Below, one piece after another: positions 18,200-28,553 of a stretch of DNA of 64,000 nt. Position numbers and translations under genes: made by a program. The stretch is taken from contig NZ_JACAPG010000002.1 of the NCBI RefSeq assembly GCF_013385825.1, forward strand, positions 608,607 to 672,606. The letters run 5' to 3'. The first letter of the stretch is position 1. Every line of letters begins with the position of its first letter. The DNA comes from Pseudomonas reactans. Lineage in GTDB: Bacteria > Pseudomonadota > Gammaproteobacteria > Pseudomonadales > Pseudomonadaceae. A model generated the notes under the pieces. The model was not told the DNA's origin. It searched no databases and saw nothing but the letters and a program-made list of their open reading frames with translations.

Positions 18200-19924
18200 T
18201 TACAGGAAGAAATCCAGGCGGAAATAGATCGGCGCTTCGCGCTCGGTCACCACGCCTGGTCGCTCCAGGGAATGGGCAAAGGTCACGCTGGTGCTGACGT
18301 ATTTGCCGCGGGCGAACAGCTCGACGGAATTGCTCGATACCCGCCCGTGCTCGTCATCGTTGTAGCGATCGTTGCGAATCACGCCCTGGTCATAACCGAC
18401 ACTGGCGCCGTATTCGGCGAAGGCCGGGCGCATCCAGTCCAGGGTGACCGGTCGCGCCCAGCGCACTTCGTTGCGCCAGTAGCCACCGCTGTCGCCGTTC
18501 AGTTGCTGGTCCTTGAAACCGCGTACCGAGTAGGAACCACCCAGGCTCATGCGTTGCGGTGAATACAGGACGTCTTCACTGCGTTGCCCAGTGGCAAGGC
18601 TGGAAAAACTCAACGACTCACCCCACAACGTAAAGGGTTGCAGGTAGCTCATCGTGGCGGTGTATTTGCGATAGCGCGGCGTCGCCGTGAGGTTGCCCTG
18701 GGCGTCTCGCTCTTGCCGATTGCTTTGCGCGTCAAACGCGCCGATACCGTTTTGCATGCCCACATCCAGGTTGACGAAGGCGCTGCCGATTCGCCGCCCG
18801 TGGGTGAGGCCGACCTGGAACTCGCTGAGGCGGTTGCTGCTGGTCGGCAGGCGTGCGTCGAGCACGTAGTTGTTGGTGCGCAGGTGCGTCAGGCCGACGT
18901 TGACCGAGGTCTTGCTCACATCGTCGCGATGGATCACGCGTTCGGCGCGCAGTTGGTGGTTCTGGCTGTCGCCGTTTTGCTTGAATTTGAAGTCATCGAC
19001 CCTGCCGAAGGTGCGGTATTCACTCTCGCTGTAGCTGTAGCTGAAGTTCCACCAGCCCCACGGCAGGTTGTAATAGAACATGCTGCTTTTTGAGGTTTTC
19101 TGGTGGTCGCTGATGGCGTCGTGTCCACCGCGCAGAATCAGTTGATCGGCCAGTCCCAGTGGGCTGTCCCATTCCAGGCCCGCGCCCCATTGCTGTTCGC
19201 CGGTACTTTTCTGACCATCGTTGTTACGCGACAGGCTGGCGCGCCAGGGCTTTTGCGGCACGTTCTTGACCACGACCTCACTGCCGCCGATCTGGCTGCC
19301 AGGGGTCAATTCCATCTGTGCCTGTTTGGAGGGCAAGCGGCTGAGTTGGTCCACCAATTGTTCGACTTCGCGCAGGTTGAGTGCTTCCCCCACTTTGCCG
19401 GGAAACGCCATGGCCAGTTCGCGGTCGGTCACGCTGCTGCCCTCGGCGCCCTTCAAGGCTTCGAGCTTGCCTTCGACCACGAGTACTTGCAGATGACCGC
19501 TGGAAAGATCCTGTTGCGGCAGGTACGCGCGGCTGGTGACACGGCCCTTGGCGATGTAATAGTCGGTGATGACCTTGAGCAATTCATTGAGCTGCGCCAC
19601 GCCCAGGCACTGGCCGATGTAGGGTTTGAGCAGGCGTGCGCGATCGGCTGCGGACAGGCTGTCGGCGCCCTTGAGTTCGATGTCCTGGATGGGAAAGCAA
19701 CGGGTATCGGCCGGCAGCGCCGGCGCTTGGGGCTGGGTGTCTTTGCCGGGCAGGTCCTGGAGTTCTTCCAGGCGCCGGCGCTGCTCTTCGAGGAGGCGGT
19801 TCTGGCGGTCGCGGATCAGGTCCTGGTCTCCAGGCGTAGGGGCGGCCGTGGCGCTGTTCAGACTCAAATAAGCGAGCAGGAAAGTGCACAGCAGATACCG
19901 AGTCCGTGGCAATAACAAAGACAT
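18200..19924 (-). CDS. cdiB: CdiB/FhaC-type outer-membrane two-partner secretion transporter
   Basis: Starting at the ATG at 19924 gives 574 residues with a clear signal peptide (LCTFLLAYLSLNSATA). A Gln/Arg-rich helix (LLEEQRRRLEEL) is followed by two POTRA-like domains (RCFPIQDIELKGADSLS; YIAKGRVTSRAYLPQQDLS). The rest is a 16-strand-type barrel that ends with a final Phe (YFRLDFFL). The conserved barrel element SLGGSYSVRGFKDQ is present near residue 470. The protein recognises the TPS domain of the downstream exoprotein and passes it through the outer membrane. It is the first gene of the locus. Confidence 0.92.
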   Translation of the reverse strand: MSLLLPRTRYLLCTFLLAYLSLNSATAAPTPGDQDLIRDRQNRLLEEQRRRLEELQDLPGKDTQPQAPALPADTRCFPIQDIELKGADSLSAADRARLLKPYIGQCLGVAQLNELLKVITDYYIAKGRVTSRAYLPQQDLSSGHLQVLVVEGKLEALKGAEGSSVTDRELAMAFPGKVGEALNLREVEQLVDQLSRLPSKQAQMELTPGSQIGGSEVVVKNVPQKPWRASLSRNNDGQKSTGEQQWGAGLEWDSPLGLADQLILRGGHDAISDHQKTSKSSMFYYNLPWGWWNFSYSYSESEYRTFGRVDDFKFKQNGDSQNHQLRAERVIHRDDVSKTSVNVGLTHLRTNNYVLDARLPTSSNRLSEFQVGLTHGRRIGSAFVNLDVGMQNGIGAFDAQSNRQERDAQGNLTATPRYRKYTATMSYLQPFTLWGESLSFSSLATGQRSEDVLYSPQRMSLGGSYSVRGFKDQQLNGDSGGYWRNEVRWARPVTLDWMRPAFAEYGASVGYDQGVIRNDRYNDDEHGRVSSNSVELFARGKYVSTSVTFAHSLERPGVVTEREAPIYFRLDFFL

Positions 19925-20289
19925 GTTCGATCCATCGAAAATCAAGGGCCGGCAAACTAACACCGAACTTCCGACAACTCAAAAATAAGAGTTAGTTGGA
20001 CATTCGTACTAGTTACTCATGCAAGCAATTGATTAATAACAACTAAAAATAATCAAAGAGATATCACGCCTGTCACCGGAAATATTATTCCGACCAGCGG
20101 CAGCACTCTTGATCGCGATTCGTCGGACAACGTTTAAATAGCCATTAGTTGGCCATCAAGTTATTGCCGAGATAGGTTAGTACAGGGAAAAGCAGAAAAG
20201 TTCGCGGAAGTTTTGTGAATTGGATCCCATTTGTCGGGATTAAACCGGATCGCTCCCACATTGCATGGGAACGATCTTCCAACACTGTT
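19925..20289. other. Intergenic region between cdiB and pgaD
   Basis: About 365 bases, AT-rich in 19965-20200, presumably carrying the cdiBA promoter; I could not fix a single convincing -35/-10 pair. The end next to pgaD carries the hairpin at 20248-20276. No ORF with a ribosome site is visible. Confidence 0.5.
20248..20276. terminator. GATCG-TCCCA hairpin downstream of pgaD
   Basis: GATCGCTCCCA (20248-20258) pairs with TGGGAACGATC (20266-20276) around a seven-base loop. It sits just past the pgaD stop and would close transcripts from that side, though only a short T-run follows. The GATCGTTCCCA hairpin is also a common dispersed repeat in pseudomonads. Confidence 0.5.
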
Positions 20290-20772
20290 TCAGCTGGCGT
20301 CTTTGTTCTGGTCTTTGCCAGGCACCAAGGTCAGCCCGGGTTTTTCCACATCGCGGGAAACATGGGATTTGACCTGCGCCACACCGCCTTCCTCATCGTT
20401 GTGGATCACCAGTACCCCAGGCCGACGCAGTTGCTCCAGGTCACCTTCGCCCAGGCTGAAGCTCTCGCTCAGATTCTTGTCGGTGAGCGCCTTGGCCTCG
20501 GCGCGACGCTGGGCAAACTTGCGCCCTTTGCGTTGCTGGTAGCGCGCCCAGGTGACCAGGATCACAGCGTTGAACAATGCAATCCACAGGTACACCTGCA
20601 AGGTATTGAGCGCGGCAAAGATCGGCGCTTCGATACGCGGTCCACCGTGGGTCTCCAGCATCGAATTGATCCCCCGTGCCAGCAGCCAGATCAACCCGGC
20701 CCAGGCCATCAGGGTCAGCAGCACATCGATGATCCACATCACCATCCGTTGGCGGGTTCTGACCAGTTTCAT
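20290..20772 (-). CDS. pgaD: PgaD, PNAG synthase accessory subunit
   Basis: A 160-residue protein from the ATG at 20772; a GGAGG seven bases upstream favours this over the GTG two codons earlier. Two membrane segments (about 13-32 and 55-77) are followed by a cytoplasmic basic region (RYQQRKGRKFAQRRAEAKAL). This fits PgaD, which in E. coli binds PgaC and c-di-GMP to activate poly-beta-1,6-GlcNAc synthesis. It is the last gene of pgaABCD and is joined to pgaC by TGACCATG, so translation is coupled. Confidence 0.92.
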   Translation of the reverse strand: MKLVRTRQRMVMWIIDVLLTLMAWAGLIWLLARGINSMLETHGGPRIEAPIFAALNTLQVYLWIALFNAVILVTWARYQQRKGRKFAQRRAEAKALTDKNLSESFSLGEGDLEQLRRPGVLVIHNDEEGGVAQVKSHVSRDVEKPGLTLVPGKDQNKDAS

Positions 20773-20774
20773 GG

Positions 20775-22115
20775 TCACGCCTCCTCTTCAGTAGGTTTGA
20801 TGCCGCGATCCGGGCTGACCCAGCGCGCGCGCTTCTGGTGCTGGTTGAACAGCACCTTGGGAAAACTGACCAGGGTGGTGAACAGGCTGACTAGCCAGAA
20901 CACCATCGGATACCACACCGTCCAGAACAGGGTCTTCCACAGATCTTTCTCGTAGCGGCGGTCGATCATGATGCTCACGGCGAACTGCACCAGGCACACC
21001 ATGGCCAGCACCAGGCCGGTAAACGCTGGCGGAACCAGGGAGTCCACCGTGATCGCCGGAGGCAACACCATGAACTTGCCGAGCACGTAGAAGATCACCG
21101 ACAGCAGGAAAGTAAACGCCCAGCCGGTGGACAGGCAGTATTCGAACAACAGCGGCCACAGGTAGCGATGACGCCATTGCCAGATACCACGGATATTCTT
21201 GAACAGCACTTCCGCCCCACCCTGGGCCCAGCGCAGGCGCTGTTTCCACAGGCCGCCGACGGTTTCAGGCATCAGGATCCAGCACAGGGCACGGGGCTCG
21301 TAGAAGATGCTCCAGTGATCGAGCTGCAGCTTCCAACTGACATCGATGTCCTCGGTGATCATGTCGGTGCTCCAGTAGTCGATGCGGTCCAGCGCCTTTT
21401 TACGGAACGCGACCACCACACCCGATACCGTGAAGATCCGGCCAAACACTCGCTGCGTGCGCTTGATCAAGCCGATGATCGAAGAGAACTCACCGACCTG
21501 CACGCGGCCGATCAAGGTCGAGCGCGTACGGATGCGCGGGTTGCCGGTCACCGCTCCCAGGCGCGGGTTATCCAGCATCGGCGCCACCATGTAGGCCGCC
21601 GCGTTTTTATCCAGCAACGCGTCGCCGTCGATGCACACCAGGAATTCACTGCGCGCCGCCACGGCGCCCATCCGCAAGGCCACTGCCTTGCCTTGGTTCT
21701 GCGCCAAGTGCAGCACGCGCAGACGCGGGTTCTCCAGCGCCAGGGCGTCGAGTACCTCGGCGGTGTTGTCCTTGGAGCCGTCGTTTACCGCGATCACTTC
21801 GATGTTCGGGTAGAGCTGACCCAGTGCCGCATGGATGGTGTCGGCGGCATTATCCCCTTCGTTGTAGCAAGGGATGATGATCGAGATCAGCGGGTTACCG
21901 GCCAGCTCGGGGGCCGGCGTATCCTCTTTCCAGGGCCAATGGCGCTCCCAGTGCAGCCAGAAATACAGCCCGCCCGCGATCCACAGCGCCGACATGAACA
22001 GCGGATAGAAAAACACAAAGTCCATCAGGAACTGCCCGGTGACCAGGAAGATCAGGCCCAGGGGCACACCCAATACCAATGCCAGCACGAATAAAGCCAG
22101 GATTCTATCGAACAT
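20775..22115 (-). CDS. pgaC: PgaC, poly-beta-1,6-N-acetylglucosamine synthase (GT2)
   Basis: The ATG at 22115 gives 446 residues. The upstream in-frame extension overlaps pgaB and lacks a membrane start, so I reject it. There is one or two N-terminal membrane helices, then a GT2 domain with [24 protein letters not shown], the DxD-like [20 protein letters not shown] and the QRLRWAQGG processivity motif. C-terminal helices complete the inner-membrane synthase. It polymerises UDP-GlcNAc and passes the chain to the periplasm. The gene sits two bases from the pgaB stop (TGACCATG). Confidence 0.96.
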   Translation of the reverse strand: MFDRILALFVLALVLGVPLGLIFLVTGQFLMDFVFFYPLFMSALWIAGGLYFWLHWERHWPWKEDTPAPELAGNPLISIIIPCYNEGDNAADTIHAALGQLYPNIEVIAVNDGSKDNTAEVLDALALENPRLRVLHLAQNQGKAVALRMGAVAARSEFLVCIDGDALLDKNAAAYMVAPMLDNPRLGAVTGNPRIRTRSTLIGRVQVGEFSSIIGLIKRTQRVFGRIFTVSGVVVAFRKKALDRIDYWSTDMITEDIDVSWKLQLDHWSIFYEPRALCWILMPETVGGLWKQRLRWAQGGAEVLFKNIRGIWQWRHRYLWPLLFEYCLSTGWAFTFLLSVIFYVLGKFMVLPPAITVDSLVPPAFTGLVLAMVCLVQFAVSIMIDRRYEKDLWKTLFWTVWYPMVFWLVSLFTTLVSFPKVLFNQHQKRARWVSPDRGIKPTEEEA

Positions 22116-22117
22116 GG

Positions 22118-24115
22118 TCAAGGGTTCCATTGGTTGGAAAGGGCCGGACGCACTGTCTTCAGGTCCGGGGAGTTTTCCAGGAAGTTGTCCGGGTAGTAGC
22201 CAAAACTCGTGACACCCTGGCGCTTGAGTACACCCATCCATTCAGCCATCTGCGCGCTGTCGATATCCGGCGCGGCCTGGGTGCGCCAGTCTTTGGCTTG
22301 CAGTTCGAACACCGTGCGTTCCATGGCGCCGGGACGCGCCTTGACCGTGGCGACCAGCTTCTCCAGCCAGGCGTTGGAGTTGCTGTACTCCTGGCCTTCC
22401 ATCAGCGGCATGGCCATGGGCGCGGTCCAGTCGTAGGTCTGCAGGAAATCATCCAGGTTCTGCGCAAACCAGGCTTCGCTGCCGGGGTTGAGCATCGGCT
22501 CGGCGAAGATATTGCGCGCGGTCAGTATTTGCGGCCCACCGATGGCGCGGACCTTGGCAGTCAGCTCCTTGGTGAAGTCGATCAGGTAGCGGCTCTTGAA
22601 GCGGGTCCAGCGCTGCATCACGGCCGGGTCGGCACGCAGTGCCTCAATGGTGTTCGGCAGGCCGGCGGCGGCATAGGCCTTGAGCGCGGCGGGGCTGGCA
22701 TCTTCGAAATCGTTGAACACCGCATCGTCGTGGTACAGCACACCGTCGATGGCGTTGTTGCGCGCCAGGTCCTCGTAGATCTCACCGATGATCTTGCGCA
22801 CCTGCGGGTCGAACGGCGACAGGCGTTTATATTGGTCCGGGTCGAGGCCGACCTTGCCGGTTTCCGGGTCCCAGCGCGTTACGCGTGGCAGCTTGGGGTC
22901 GAGGGCAAAACTGAGCACCGGCATCCAGGCGTACACCGCAGCATGGGCACGGGTGTGCAACTGCCAGGAGACGCGGTTGAACAGGTCGGCGCGTACCGGC
23001 AAGTGGCGGTTGGGGAAGTACACCGAATGCACCAGGCCATCACCCTTGGGATCGGCGAAGGCTTGCAGGAACACCGTCCCGGCGCCCATATCCACCACGC
23101 GCTGTACCAACTGGTCGAGATTGCGTGCCTGTTGAGCCGGGTCCGGGTCGTAGACGTTATCCAGGTCCACATGCAACACGCGCATCGGCGCCTTGGTTTG
23201 TACCGCGACCATGCTGTTGGCGAAATGCTCGCCATCCGGGTCGGAGGCGACCAGGAAGCGCGGGCTGTTCATCAAGTCGCTGGAGCTGTCGAGGCCATCT
23301 TCCAGGGTCAGGGCCATCTGGTAGCCCTGCTCGCCAATGATCGCCAGCGAGGTGCCTTTGGCGGCACCGTAAGGCCATACCCACACCCGTGGTTTCTTGC
23401 CGGTGACGCTTTGGATCTTGTTGGAGATCGCCACCACATCGGCACGCATCCGCGCATCGAATTGCGCCTGGCTTTCATAGCGCCCGGTGGCCGGATCAAA
23501 ACGCAGCGAGGTCGCCGCCGGCTCCAGGTTGCCCTGGGGGTTGGCCAGGATGCCTTTGTGGTTGTTGTCGGTGTGCGCAGCGATTTCCACCAGGCCCGAT
23601 TGAGATACTTCGCGGATCTGCTGCCAGGTCAGGAACTCGCCACGCGGCCGTGGCTGGCCGGCGAAGTCCACCGGCTGGTTCATCGGCGTGTCGATCCAAT
23701 AGCCCACCGGCGCCAGCAAGGCCGGCCAGCGATAGGCACGCAGGATCGGCATCACGCGGGTGTAGAAGCTCGAATAGCCATCGTCGAAACTGAGCATGAT
23801 CGCTTTGGGCGGCAACTCAGGCCCACCGTTGCGCGCCGCCAGGATCTGGTCGACGCTGACCGCCTTGTAGCCGTTCTCGCGCAGCCAGGCCAACTGTTCG
23901 ATCAAACGCTCGGTGCGCACCGCCACCACCGCCTGATCGGGGTCGCGATCCTCGACGTCGTGGTAGGCAATGCCCAGGAAATGGTTTTTCGGCCACGGCG
24001 CTTCGTTGGCCGGTGTCGGCCGCTCGGCGGGTGGAGTGAAAGGCGCGGGTTGCTGGGCACAGGCACTGGCCAGCATTACGCCCAGAATCAACAAGCAACG
24101 GCTGAGGACGGTCAT
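22118..24115 (-). CDS. pgaB: PgaB, PNAG N-deacetylase
   Basis: A 665-residue lipoprotein ([13 protein letters not shown], Cys about 19). The first half is a polysaccharide deacetylase with YHDVEDRD, the metal motif [19 protein letters not shown] and [10 protein letters not shown]. The second half is the glycoside-hydrolase-like domain with [19 protein letters not shown] and a [15 protein letters not shown] segment. PgaB partly deacetylates the polymer in the periplasm, needed for export through PgaA; the C-terminal half also hydrolyses PNAG in known homologues. It is the second gene of the operon, 12 bases after pgaA. Confidence 0.95.
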   Translation of the reverse strand: MTVLSRCLLILGVMLASACAQQPAPFTPPAERPTPANEAPWPKNHFLGIAYHDVEDRDPDQAVVAVRTERLIEQLAWLRENGYKAVSVDQILAARNGGPELPPKAIMLSFDDGYSSFYTRVMPILRAYRWPALLAPVGYWIDTPMNQPVDFAGQPRPRGEFLTWQQIREVSQSGLVEIAAHTDNNHKGILANPQGNLEPAATSLRFDPATGRYESQAQFDARMRADVVAISNKIQSVTGKKPRVWVWPYGAAKGTSLAIIGEQGYQMALTLEDGLDSSSDLMNSPRFLVASDPDGEHFANSMVAVQTKAPMRVLHVDLDNVYDPDPAQQARNLDQLVQRVVDMGAGTVFLQAFADPKGDGLVHSVYFPNRHLPVRADLFNRVSWQLHTRAHAAVYAWMPVLSFALDPKLPRVTRWDPETGKVGLDPDQYKRLSPFDPQVRKIIGEIYEDLARNNAIDGVLYHDDAVFNDFEDASPAALKAYAAAGLPNTIEALRADPAVMQRWTRFKSRYLIDFTKELTAKVRAIGGPQILTARNIFAEPMLNPGSEAWFAQNLDDFLQTYDWTAPMAMPLMEGQEYSNSNAWLEKLVATVKARPGAMERTVFELQAKDWRTQAAPDIDSAQMAEWMGVLKRQGVTSFGYYPDNFLENSPDLKTVRPALSNQWNP

Positions 24116-24127
24116 GGTCAGGCTCTT

Positions 24128-26608
24128 CTAGAAACGGTAAGTGAGGTCGACGAGCAGACGCAGATCGCGTTCGCGATCGCCGTCGTAAGGTCGGCTGATC
24201 AGGCTCAGGTTGGCGCCGGCTTCCAGGACATCGTTCCAGCGATAGCGTTGGCCGTAGCCCACCAGACCGATGCCACCCGTGGAATAATCCTGCTGGCTAT
24301 ACGTACCCGCACCGACCTGGAACTGCTGACTCCACTGGGTCTCGTAGCGGTGATAGAGCACATGATTGATGTTGAGGACGGGCAACACGGTGAAATCCGA
24401 CTTCGGGTTGAAGTAGACCGTGTCTTCCTTGCTGTTGCGGCTGGCGCCGACTTCCAGGCCCAGGTCCACTTGCACTTTCGGCGAGCTGTAGAGGCCTTCG
24501 CGGCCGCTGAGCAAGGCTTCGAAGCGGTCGTTGCCGTCGCTGAAATGGGACGGGCTGAGGGTCAGTTTCCACTCGCGGCTTTCGTTGGCGCGCCAGCGGA
24601 TGAAACCGCTGCCGCCGTTGGCCGTGATCCCGTCATTCAATGCCCGCAATGGGGTGGTGGACAGCAGGTAGCCGACGCTACCGCCGTACTGCCAGTTATC
24701 GTTGATGTCACGGGCAATCGACACGGCGGCGCCTTGTTTGGAGCCATCGCCGTAGGAGTGGTTGGAGACCTCGGCTTCAATGGTCATGTCGCGGGTCCGA
24801 CGCTCTACGCCGACCACTTGCCAACGGTGATGGCCAGTGCCCTCTTCAAAGTCGGCAGTGGCATAACCGGCACCGGCGAACACGCGCCAGTCTTCGTCGA
24901 TGGGCGGCGTGTAGATCCGGCTTTCAATGCCCCAGTCGCGGCTACCCGAGACGGCACCGGCATCACCGTTGTTGCCGCCGCCGAAGCTTTTGCCGGTATA
25001 GGCTTCGACCCGCAGCTCGGCCATGTCGTGCACATCACGCAGGCGTTTGAGGCGCTGTACCTGGCGGTTGTCCGGGTTACGGGCGACCACGTCGTCGGTG
25101 AGAATGTCGAGTTGACGCCATTCCTGCAGGTCCAGGGCCGTGAAGCCTTGGGACATCTCCAGGCCGATGTCACGCGGGCTTTGCGCTTCGGTTTCCTTGA
25201 GCGATTGCTCGGCGCGGCGTGGCCAGTCGCGGGCGCGGTACATCTCGGCTTGCGCCAGGCGCAGGCCGATGCTACCCGGCGCATTGCCGACCAGTTCTTC
25301 CAGGGCCTTTTCGCTGGACGGCAGGTCGGAACCATAGGTGCCGGCCTGAGCGGCCAATTGCTGGGCGTCCATCCACTCGTCGTTGGGGTTGCCGATGGGC
25401 AATCCCTTGAGTTCAACCCGCGGTTTCTGGCTGTCGGCCAAGTTCTTGGCGACCGCCCGCGCTTCGTCCACCTGGTCGTTTTCGAGCAAGGCGTAGAACA
25501 AGGCGGTGCTGTCTTCAACGCGGTCGCCCACGTCCGCATCGGGTGCGCTCAGCGCTTGGCGATACAACGGCGCCGCCTTTTCCGGCAGGCGCTGGTCGAG
25601 GTAGGACGCGGCCACCCAACGCACCGCATAGGTGGGCAACTGCACACCTTCGGCCTGGAGGGTTTCGTACTCGCGGATCACCTCGGCAGTACGCGCCCGC
25701 GCCTTGAGCGCACCCAGGCGGTCGATGCGCCAACGCACCACGTCGTCTTTGGCCGTAGGGTCCGGGGTCCAACGGGCAAGGAGCTGGTCGTAGCCCTGCA
25801 AGGCGCGATCAGCGATGACATAACGCTCTTTCTCGGTACGCGTGGCGAACTCGGCCATGCGCACGCGTTCGGCGGCCAGGTCACCTTCGAGGCGACGCTG
25901 GGTCACCGGGTCGACAAGACCAGGGCGCTGAGCCGACAGGCGCAACGCAGGCTCGGGCAGACGTGCTTTTTGCAAGGCAACAACGTATTCGCGAGCCACT
26001 TCCGGCTTGTCACCTGCACGGATAAACGCCTGGTCGAATTCAAACAGTGCGTCGTACTGCAAGCCCGCGCGGGTCAGCGCATAACCCAGTGCCATGCGTC
26101 GGTTGGGATCATCCGGTTTGGCGGTCACCAGCGCGCGAGCGCGTTGCACCGCTTCGCTGGCTTTGCCGCCGTCGGCCTGGGTAAGGGCCAGGCCCAGTTG
26201 CAGGTCGACATTGTTCGGCTCACGCAGCAGCGCCTTGCGATAGACCGCCTCGGCCTGCGCCCACTGCTTCTGATTGCGATAAGTCCGCGCGACTGTAGCC
26301 AGCGCCTGGGCGGTCAAGTTGCGATTCTGTCCCTGTGCCTCGTACACCTTGAGCACTTCGGCGTCCTGGCCGGCCCAACCGGCGATCACCAGGTGATCGC
26401 TGATCTGGCCTGGCGTCTGGCGCTCGGCCGGCAGTTGGCGCAGTTGAGTCAGGGCGGGTGTGAAGTTGCCGTTGCGCGCCTGGATGATCAGGGCGTCATA
26501 AGCCGGGTCGGCCATGGCGAAGGTGGGCATCAGCAACTGGCTGCACAAGGTTACCCCGATGAGCAGCCGTAACCGGCCTGAGGCACTGAGTGGGAGGTTT
26601 CGCAGCAT
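24128..26608 (-). CDS. pgaA: PgaA, PNAG outer-membrane porin
   Basis: Starting at the ATG at 26608 (AAGGAAG upstream) gives 826 residues. A signal peptide (LLIGVTLCSQLLMPTFAMA) is followed by a long TPR-rich helical region to about residue 510, for example AQAEAVYRKALLREPNNVDLQLGL and YDALFEFDQAFIRAGDKPEVA. A C-terminal beta-barrel ends in Phe (LRLLVDLTYRF). The TPRs bind PgaB in the periplasm and the barrel exports the polymer. It is the first gene of the operon. No clear promoter could be fixed in the about 180 bases upstream. Confidence 0.95.
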   Translation of the reverse strand: MLRNLPLSASGRLRLLIGVTLCSQLLMPTFAMADPAYDALIIQARNGNFTPALTQLRQLPAERQTPGQISDHLVIAGWAGQDAEVLKVYEAQGQNRNLTAQALATVARTYRNQKQWAQAEAVYRKALLREPNNVDLQLGLALTQADGGKASEAVQRARALVTAKPDDPNRRMALGYALTRAGLQYDALFEFDQAFIRAGDKPEVAREYVVALQKARLPEPALRLSAQRPGLVDPVTQRRLEGDLAAERVRMAEFATRTEKERYVIADRALQGYDQLLARWTPDPTAKDDVVRWRIDRLGALKARARTAEVIREYETLQAEGVQLPTYAVRWVAASYLDQRLPEKAAPLYRQALSAPDADVGDRVEDSTALFYALLENDQVDEARAVAKNLADSQKPRVELKGLPIGNPNDEWMDAQQLAAQAGTYGSDLPSSEKALEELVGNAPGSIGLRLAQAEMYRARDWPRRAEQSLKETEAQSPRDIGLEMSQGFTALDLQEWRQLDILTDDVVARNPDNRQVQRLKRLRDVHDMAELRVEAYTGKSFGGGNNGDAGAVSGSRDWGIESRIYTPPIDEDWRVFAGAGYATADFEEGTGHHRWQVVGVERRTRDMTIEAEVSNHSYGDGSKQGAAVSIARDINDNWQYGGSVGYLLSTTPLRALNDGITANGGSGFIRWRANESREWKLTLSPSHFSDGNDRFEALLSGREGLYSSPKVQVDLGLEVGASRNSKEDTVYFNPKSDFTVLPVLNINHVLYHRYETQWSQQFQVGAGTYSQQDYSTGGIGLVGYGQRYRWNDVLEAGANLSLISRPYDGDRERDLRLLVDLTYRF

Positions 26609-26789
26609 ATCGTGAGCTTCCTTACACACGGAAAGCTGTAACGATAGGTGGTCCTGAGCAATTTGCATCAGGGTGTCGGCGTCTCGTGACCCGACCTAGC
26701 TTTCCTGTATGAACTATCTCCGAAGCCTGTAGGAAAAAGGACAACTCATAACAATTGTTCAGAATTGAACGCCAAATCTGAAAAACCAA

Positions 26790-26880
26790 TGGGGGAGCAG
26801 GTTTGCCTGCGATAAAGGGTGGCTAACCGACATAAGTGTCGACCTTTTGACCTTTATCGCGGGCAACCCCGCTCCCCCAT
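26790..26880. repeat. REPIN-like inverted repeat, GGGGGAGC...GCGATAAAGG family
   Basis: The arm TGGGGGAGCAGGTTTGCCTG ...CGATAAAGG at 26790-26819 is repeated inverted as CCTTTATCGCGGGCAACCCC ...GCTCCCCCA at 26851-26880. The two arms enclose a spacer. This is a second REP family, distinct from that at 1359 and 41137. It lies in the pgaA upstream region. Confidence 0.8.
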
Positions 26881-26908
26881 TAATTATTTCTGGGCGATGG
26901 CGAAATCT

Positions 26909-28405
26909 TTACTGCGCGCCGCCGACCGCACCGACTTTGGACATCACAAAGCCGATGAATTGCTCGACGGTCATCTTCTGGCCGTTGAACGTCACTTCAT
27001 TGTTGGCGTAATGCAGCTTGGACACCACGTCGCTGCCGACCAGGGTTGCCAGTTGCGTGCCGACGGCCATGCCGCTGACCATCTCGCTGGCCATCTGGGA
27101 TTGCTGCTCGATGGCTTTAGGGTCGGTCACACCACCGACCTGCGCTTGCAGGGCGGCAACGTCGGCGATCATTGGCTTGGACAGGGTCAGGTTGGCATCC
27201 AGCAGCGAGACCATTTGCTTGCCCAACTCTACCGGAGGCAGCTCCATAGAGGTCGGCTTGGCCAGGTCCAGTACCAGGTTGAACTTGCTTTCACCGTGGG
27301 TGGTTTTCAGCGACAGGTTTTCCAGCGCCAGGTGCGGCTTGGCGGCCAGCAATTGGTTGACGTTGGCTTCTGCCAGGGTCTGCTCGGCTTCGGTCAGTTG
27401 CAGCTCGGGCACCGGCTGACCGGCAGCGGCGGCGGCTTGCACCGGCTGCATCTTGTCCTGATACAGCTTGGTCAGCACCAGGCCCGACGGTACGTCGATG
27501 TTCTTCAAGCTCAGGGCCATGGCGGCAGAGCCGACCGGTTTACCCTGATAGCCAATCTCGTCGATCTTGTAGTCGACGCGACCGGACATGTTGTTGTCTT
27601 TGATTTCGCTGGTGTCTTTTTGCTCGAAGCCCTTGAGAGTCATCACCGCTTTCTGCGGGCCGAAGGTGAGCTTGGTATCGGTCAGCTCAACGGTGTTCTG
27701 CCCGGTGTAGAAGCCGAAGGTGGATTTTTCCAGGTTGCTGGCCACGGTCAGGCCGGCGAATTCGGCGCTGAACGGCGCGCCGTTGGCGTCAATGACATCC
27801 AGTTTGAGGCTGTTCATGTAGCCATCCACCTTGACCTTCTTGCCTTCGGCAGTGCTGTCAAAGTCCAGGTTCAAGCCAGAGAAGTTCACCGAGGACGTCA
27901 CGTCCTTGAACTCCAGCGGCAGCAATTCGAGGTTGCCGGTGACCGAACGGCTGTAGCCGATATTGGCCACGCCTTTGAGCGGCGACACGTCTTTGGCAGC
28001 GGCGAACCATTTTTCGGTGGTGGCGTTCTTTTCCAGTTCGAAATGACTGGTGGCCATGACCGGCAGCCACTTCAGCGACACCAGGCGCGAAAACGGCAAC
28101 GGGCCGTGTTCGATATGGTCGACAAATAGCAGCTCAGGGTTCGGATTTTGCTCGCCGAAGAACGAGCCCTGGCCCTTGAGGCGGTAGTGCGCGGTGCTGC
28201 TGAACAGGCCACGGTCCAAGGACACCAGCTCCAGGTTAACGGTACCGTCGACACCGGCCATGGAACGTTGCAGTTCCTTGTTGGCGTCCTGCACCGCCGT
28301 TTGCAGCACGGGCTCCAGTTGCTTACCGGTGTACCAGGCACCGCCTGCACTGACGACGCCGACGGCGACAACGAAACCCAAAAGAACAACGGCTGGCTTA
28401 TTCAT
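26909..28405 (-). CDS. YdgA family (DUF945) protein
   Basis: A 498-residue protein with an N-terminal membrane anchor (AVVLLGFVVAVGVVSAGGA). Its N-terminal region contains WYTGKQLEPVLQTAVQDANK, and FSSTAHYRLKG belongs to the family core. The long remainder is a repetitive beta-rich domain, with a Gln/Ala-rich C-terminal helix region (EQTLAEANVNQLLA). The length (about 500) is typical of the family. It probably sits in the inner membrane facing the periplasm. The function is unknown. AGGTCACTTC precedes the ATG. Confidence 0.85.
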   Translation of the reverse strand: MNKPAVVLLGFVVAVGVVSAGGAWYTGKQLEPVLQTAVQDANKELQRSMAGVDGTVNLELVSLDRGLFSSTAHYRLKGQGSFFGEQNPNPELLFVDHIEHGPLPFSRLVSLKWLPVMATSHFELEKNATTEKWFAAAKDVSPLKGVANIGYSRSVTGNLELLPLEFKDVTSSVNFSGLNLDFDSTAEGKKVKVDGYMNSLKLDVIDANGAPFSAEFAGLTVASNLEKSTFGFYTGQNTVELTDTKLTFGPQKAVMTLKGFEQKDTSEIKDNNMSGRVDYKIDEIGYQGKPVGSAAMALSLKNIDVPSGLVLTKLYQDKMQPVQAAAAAGQPVPELQLTEAEQTLAEANVNQLLAAKPHLALENLSLKTTHGESKFNLVLDLAKPTSMELPPVELGKQMVSLLDANLTLSKPMIADVAALQAQVGGVTDPKAIEQQSQMASEMVSGMAVGTQLATLVGSDVVSKLHYANNEVTFNGQKMTVEQFIGFVMSKVGAVGGAQ

Positions 28406-28553
28406 GAAGTGACCTGATCAAATCCTGTGAGAAGTGGGCTGTCTTCCTTGAACCCCGTGGGGGGATTGGCTCAAGCCCGCCGAAAACGGGGGAAGATTAG
28501 CACTGGCGGCCGCGAACGGCCCAGCTTTTCAGAGGGATCAGTTCCGTACTAGT

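Noticed and set aside
10964..18562. Plus-strand frames of 1025 and 925 codons inside the CdiA-type gene.
   Set aside because: They mirror the repetitive minus-strand coding sequence; the translated text is repetitive and has no known domain.
20775..22241. An upstream extension of pgaC by 42 codons.
   Set aside because: It overlaps the end of pgaB and is a poor membrane-protein start; the ATG at 22115 has a ribosome site and the right family length.
22079..26572. A 1497-codon open frame on the plus strand opposite pgaABC.
   Set aside because: It is an antisense frame of pgaB and pgaA. It lacks a signal, domain or ribosome site, and such long shadows are common in GC-rich genes.
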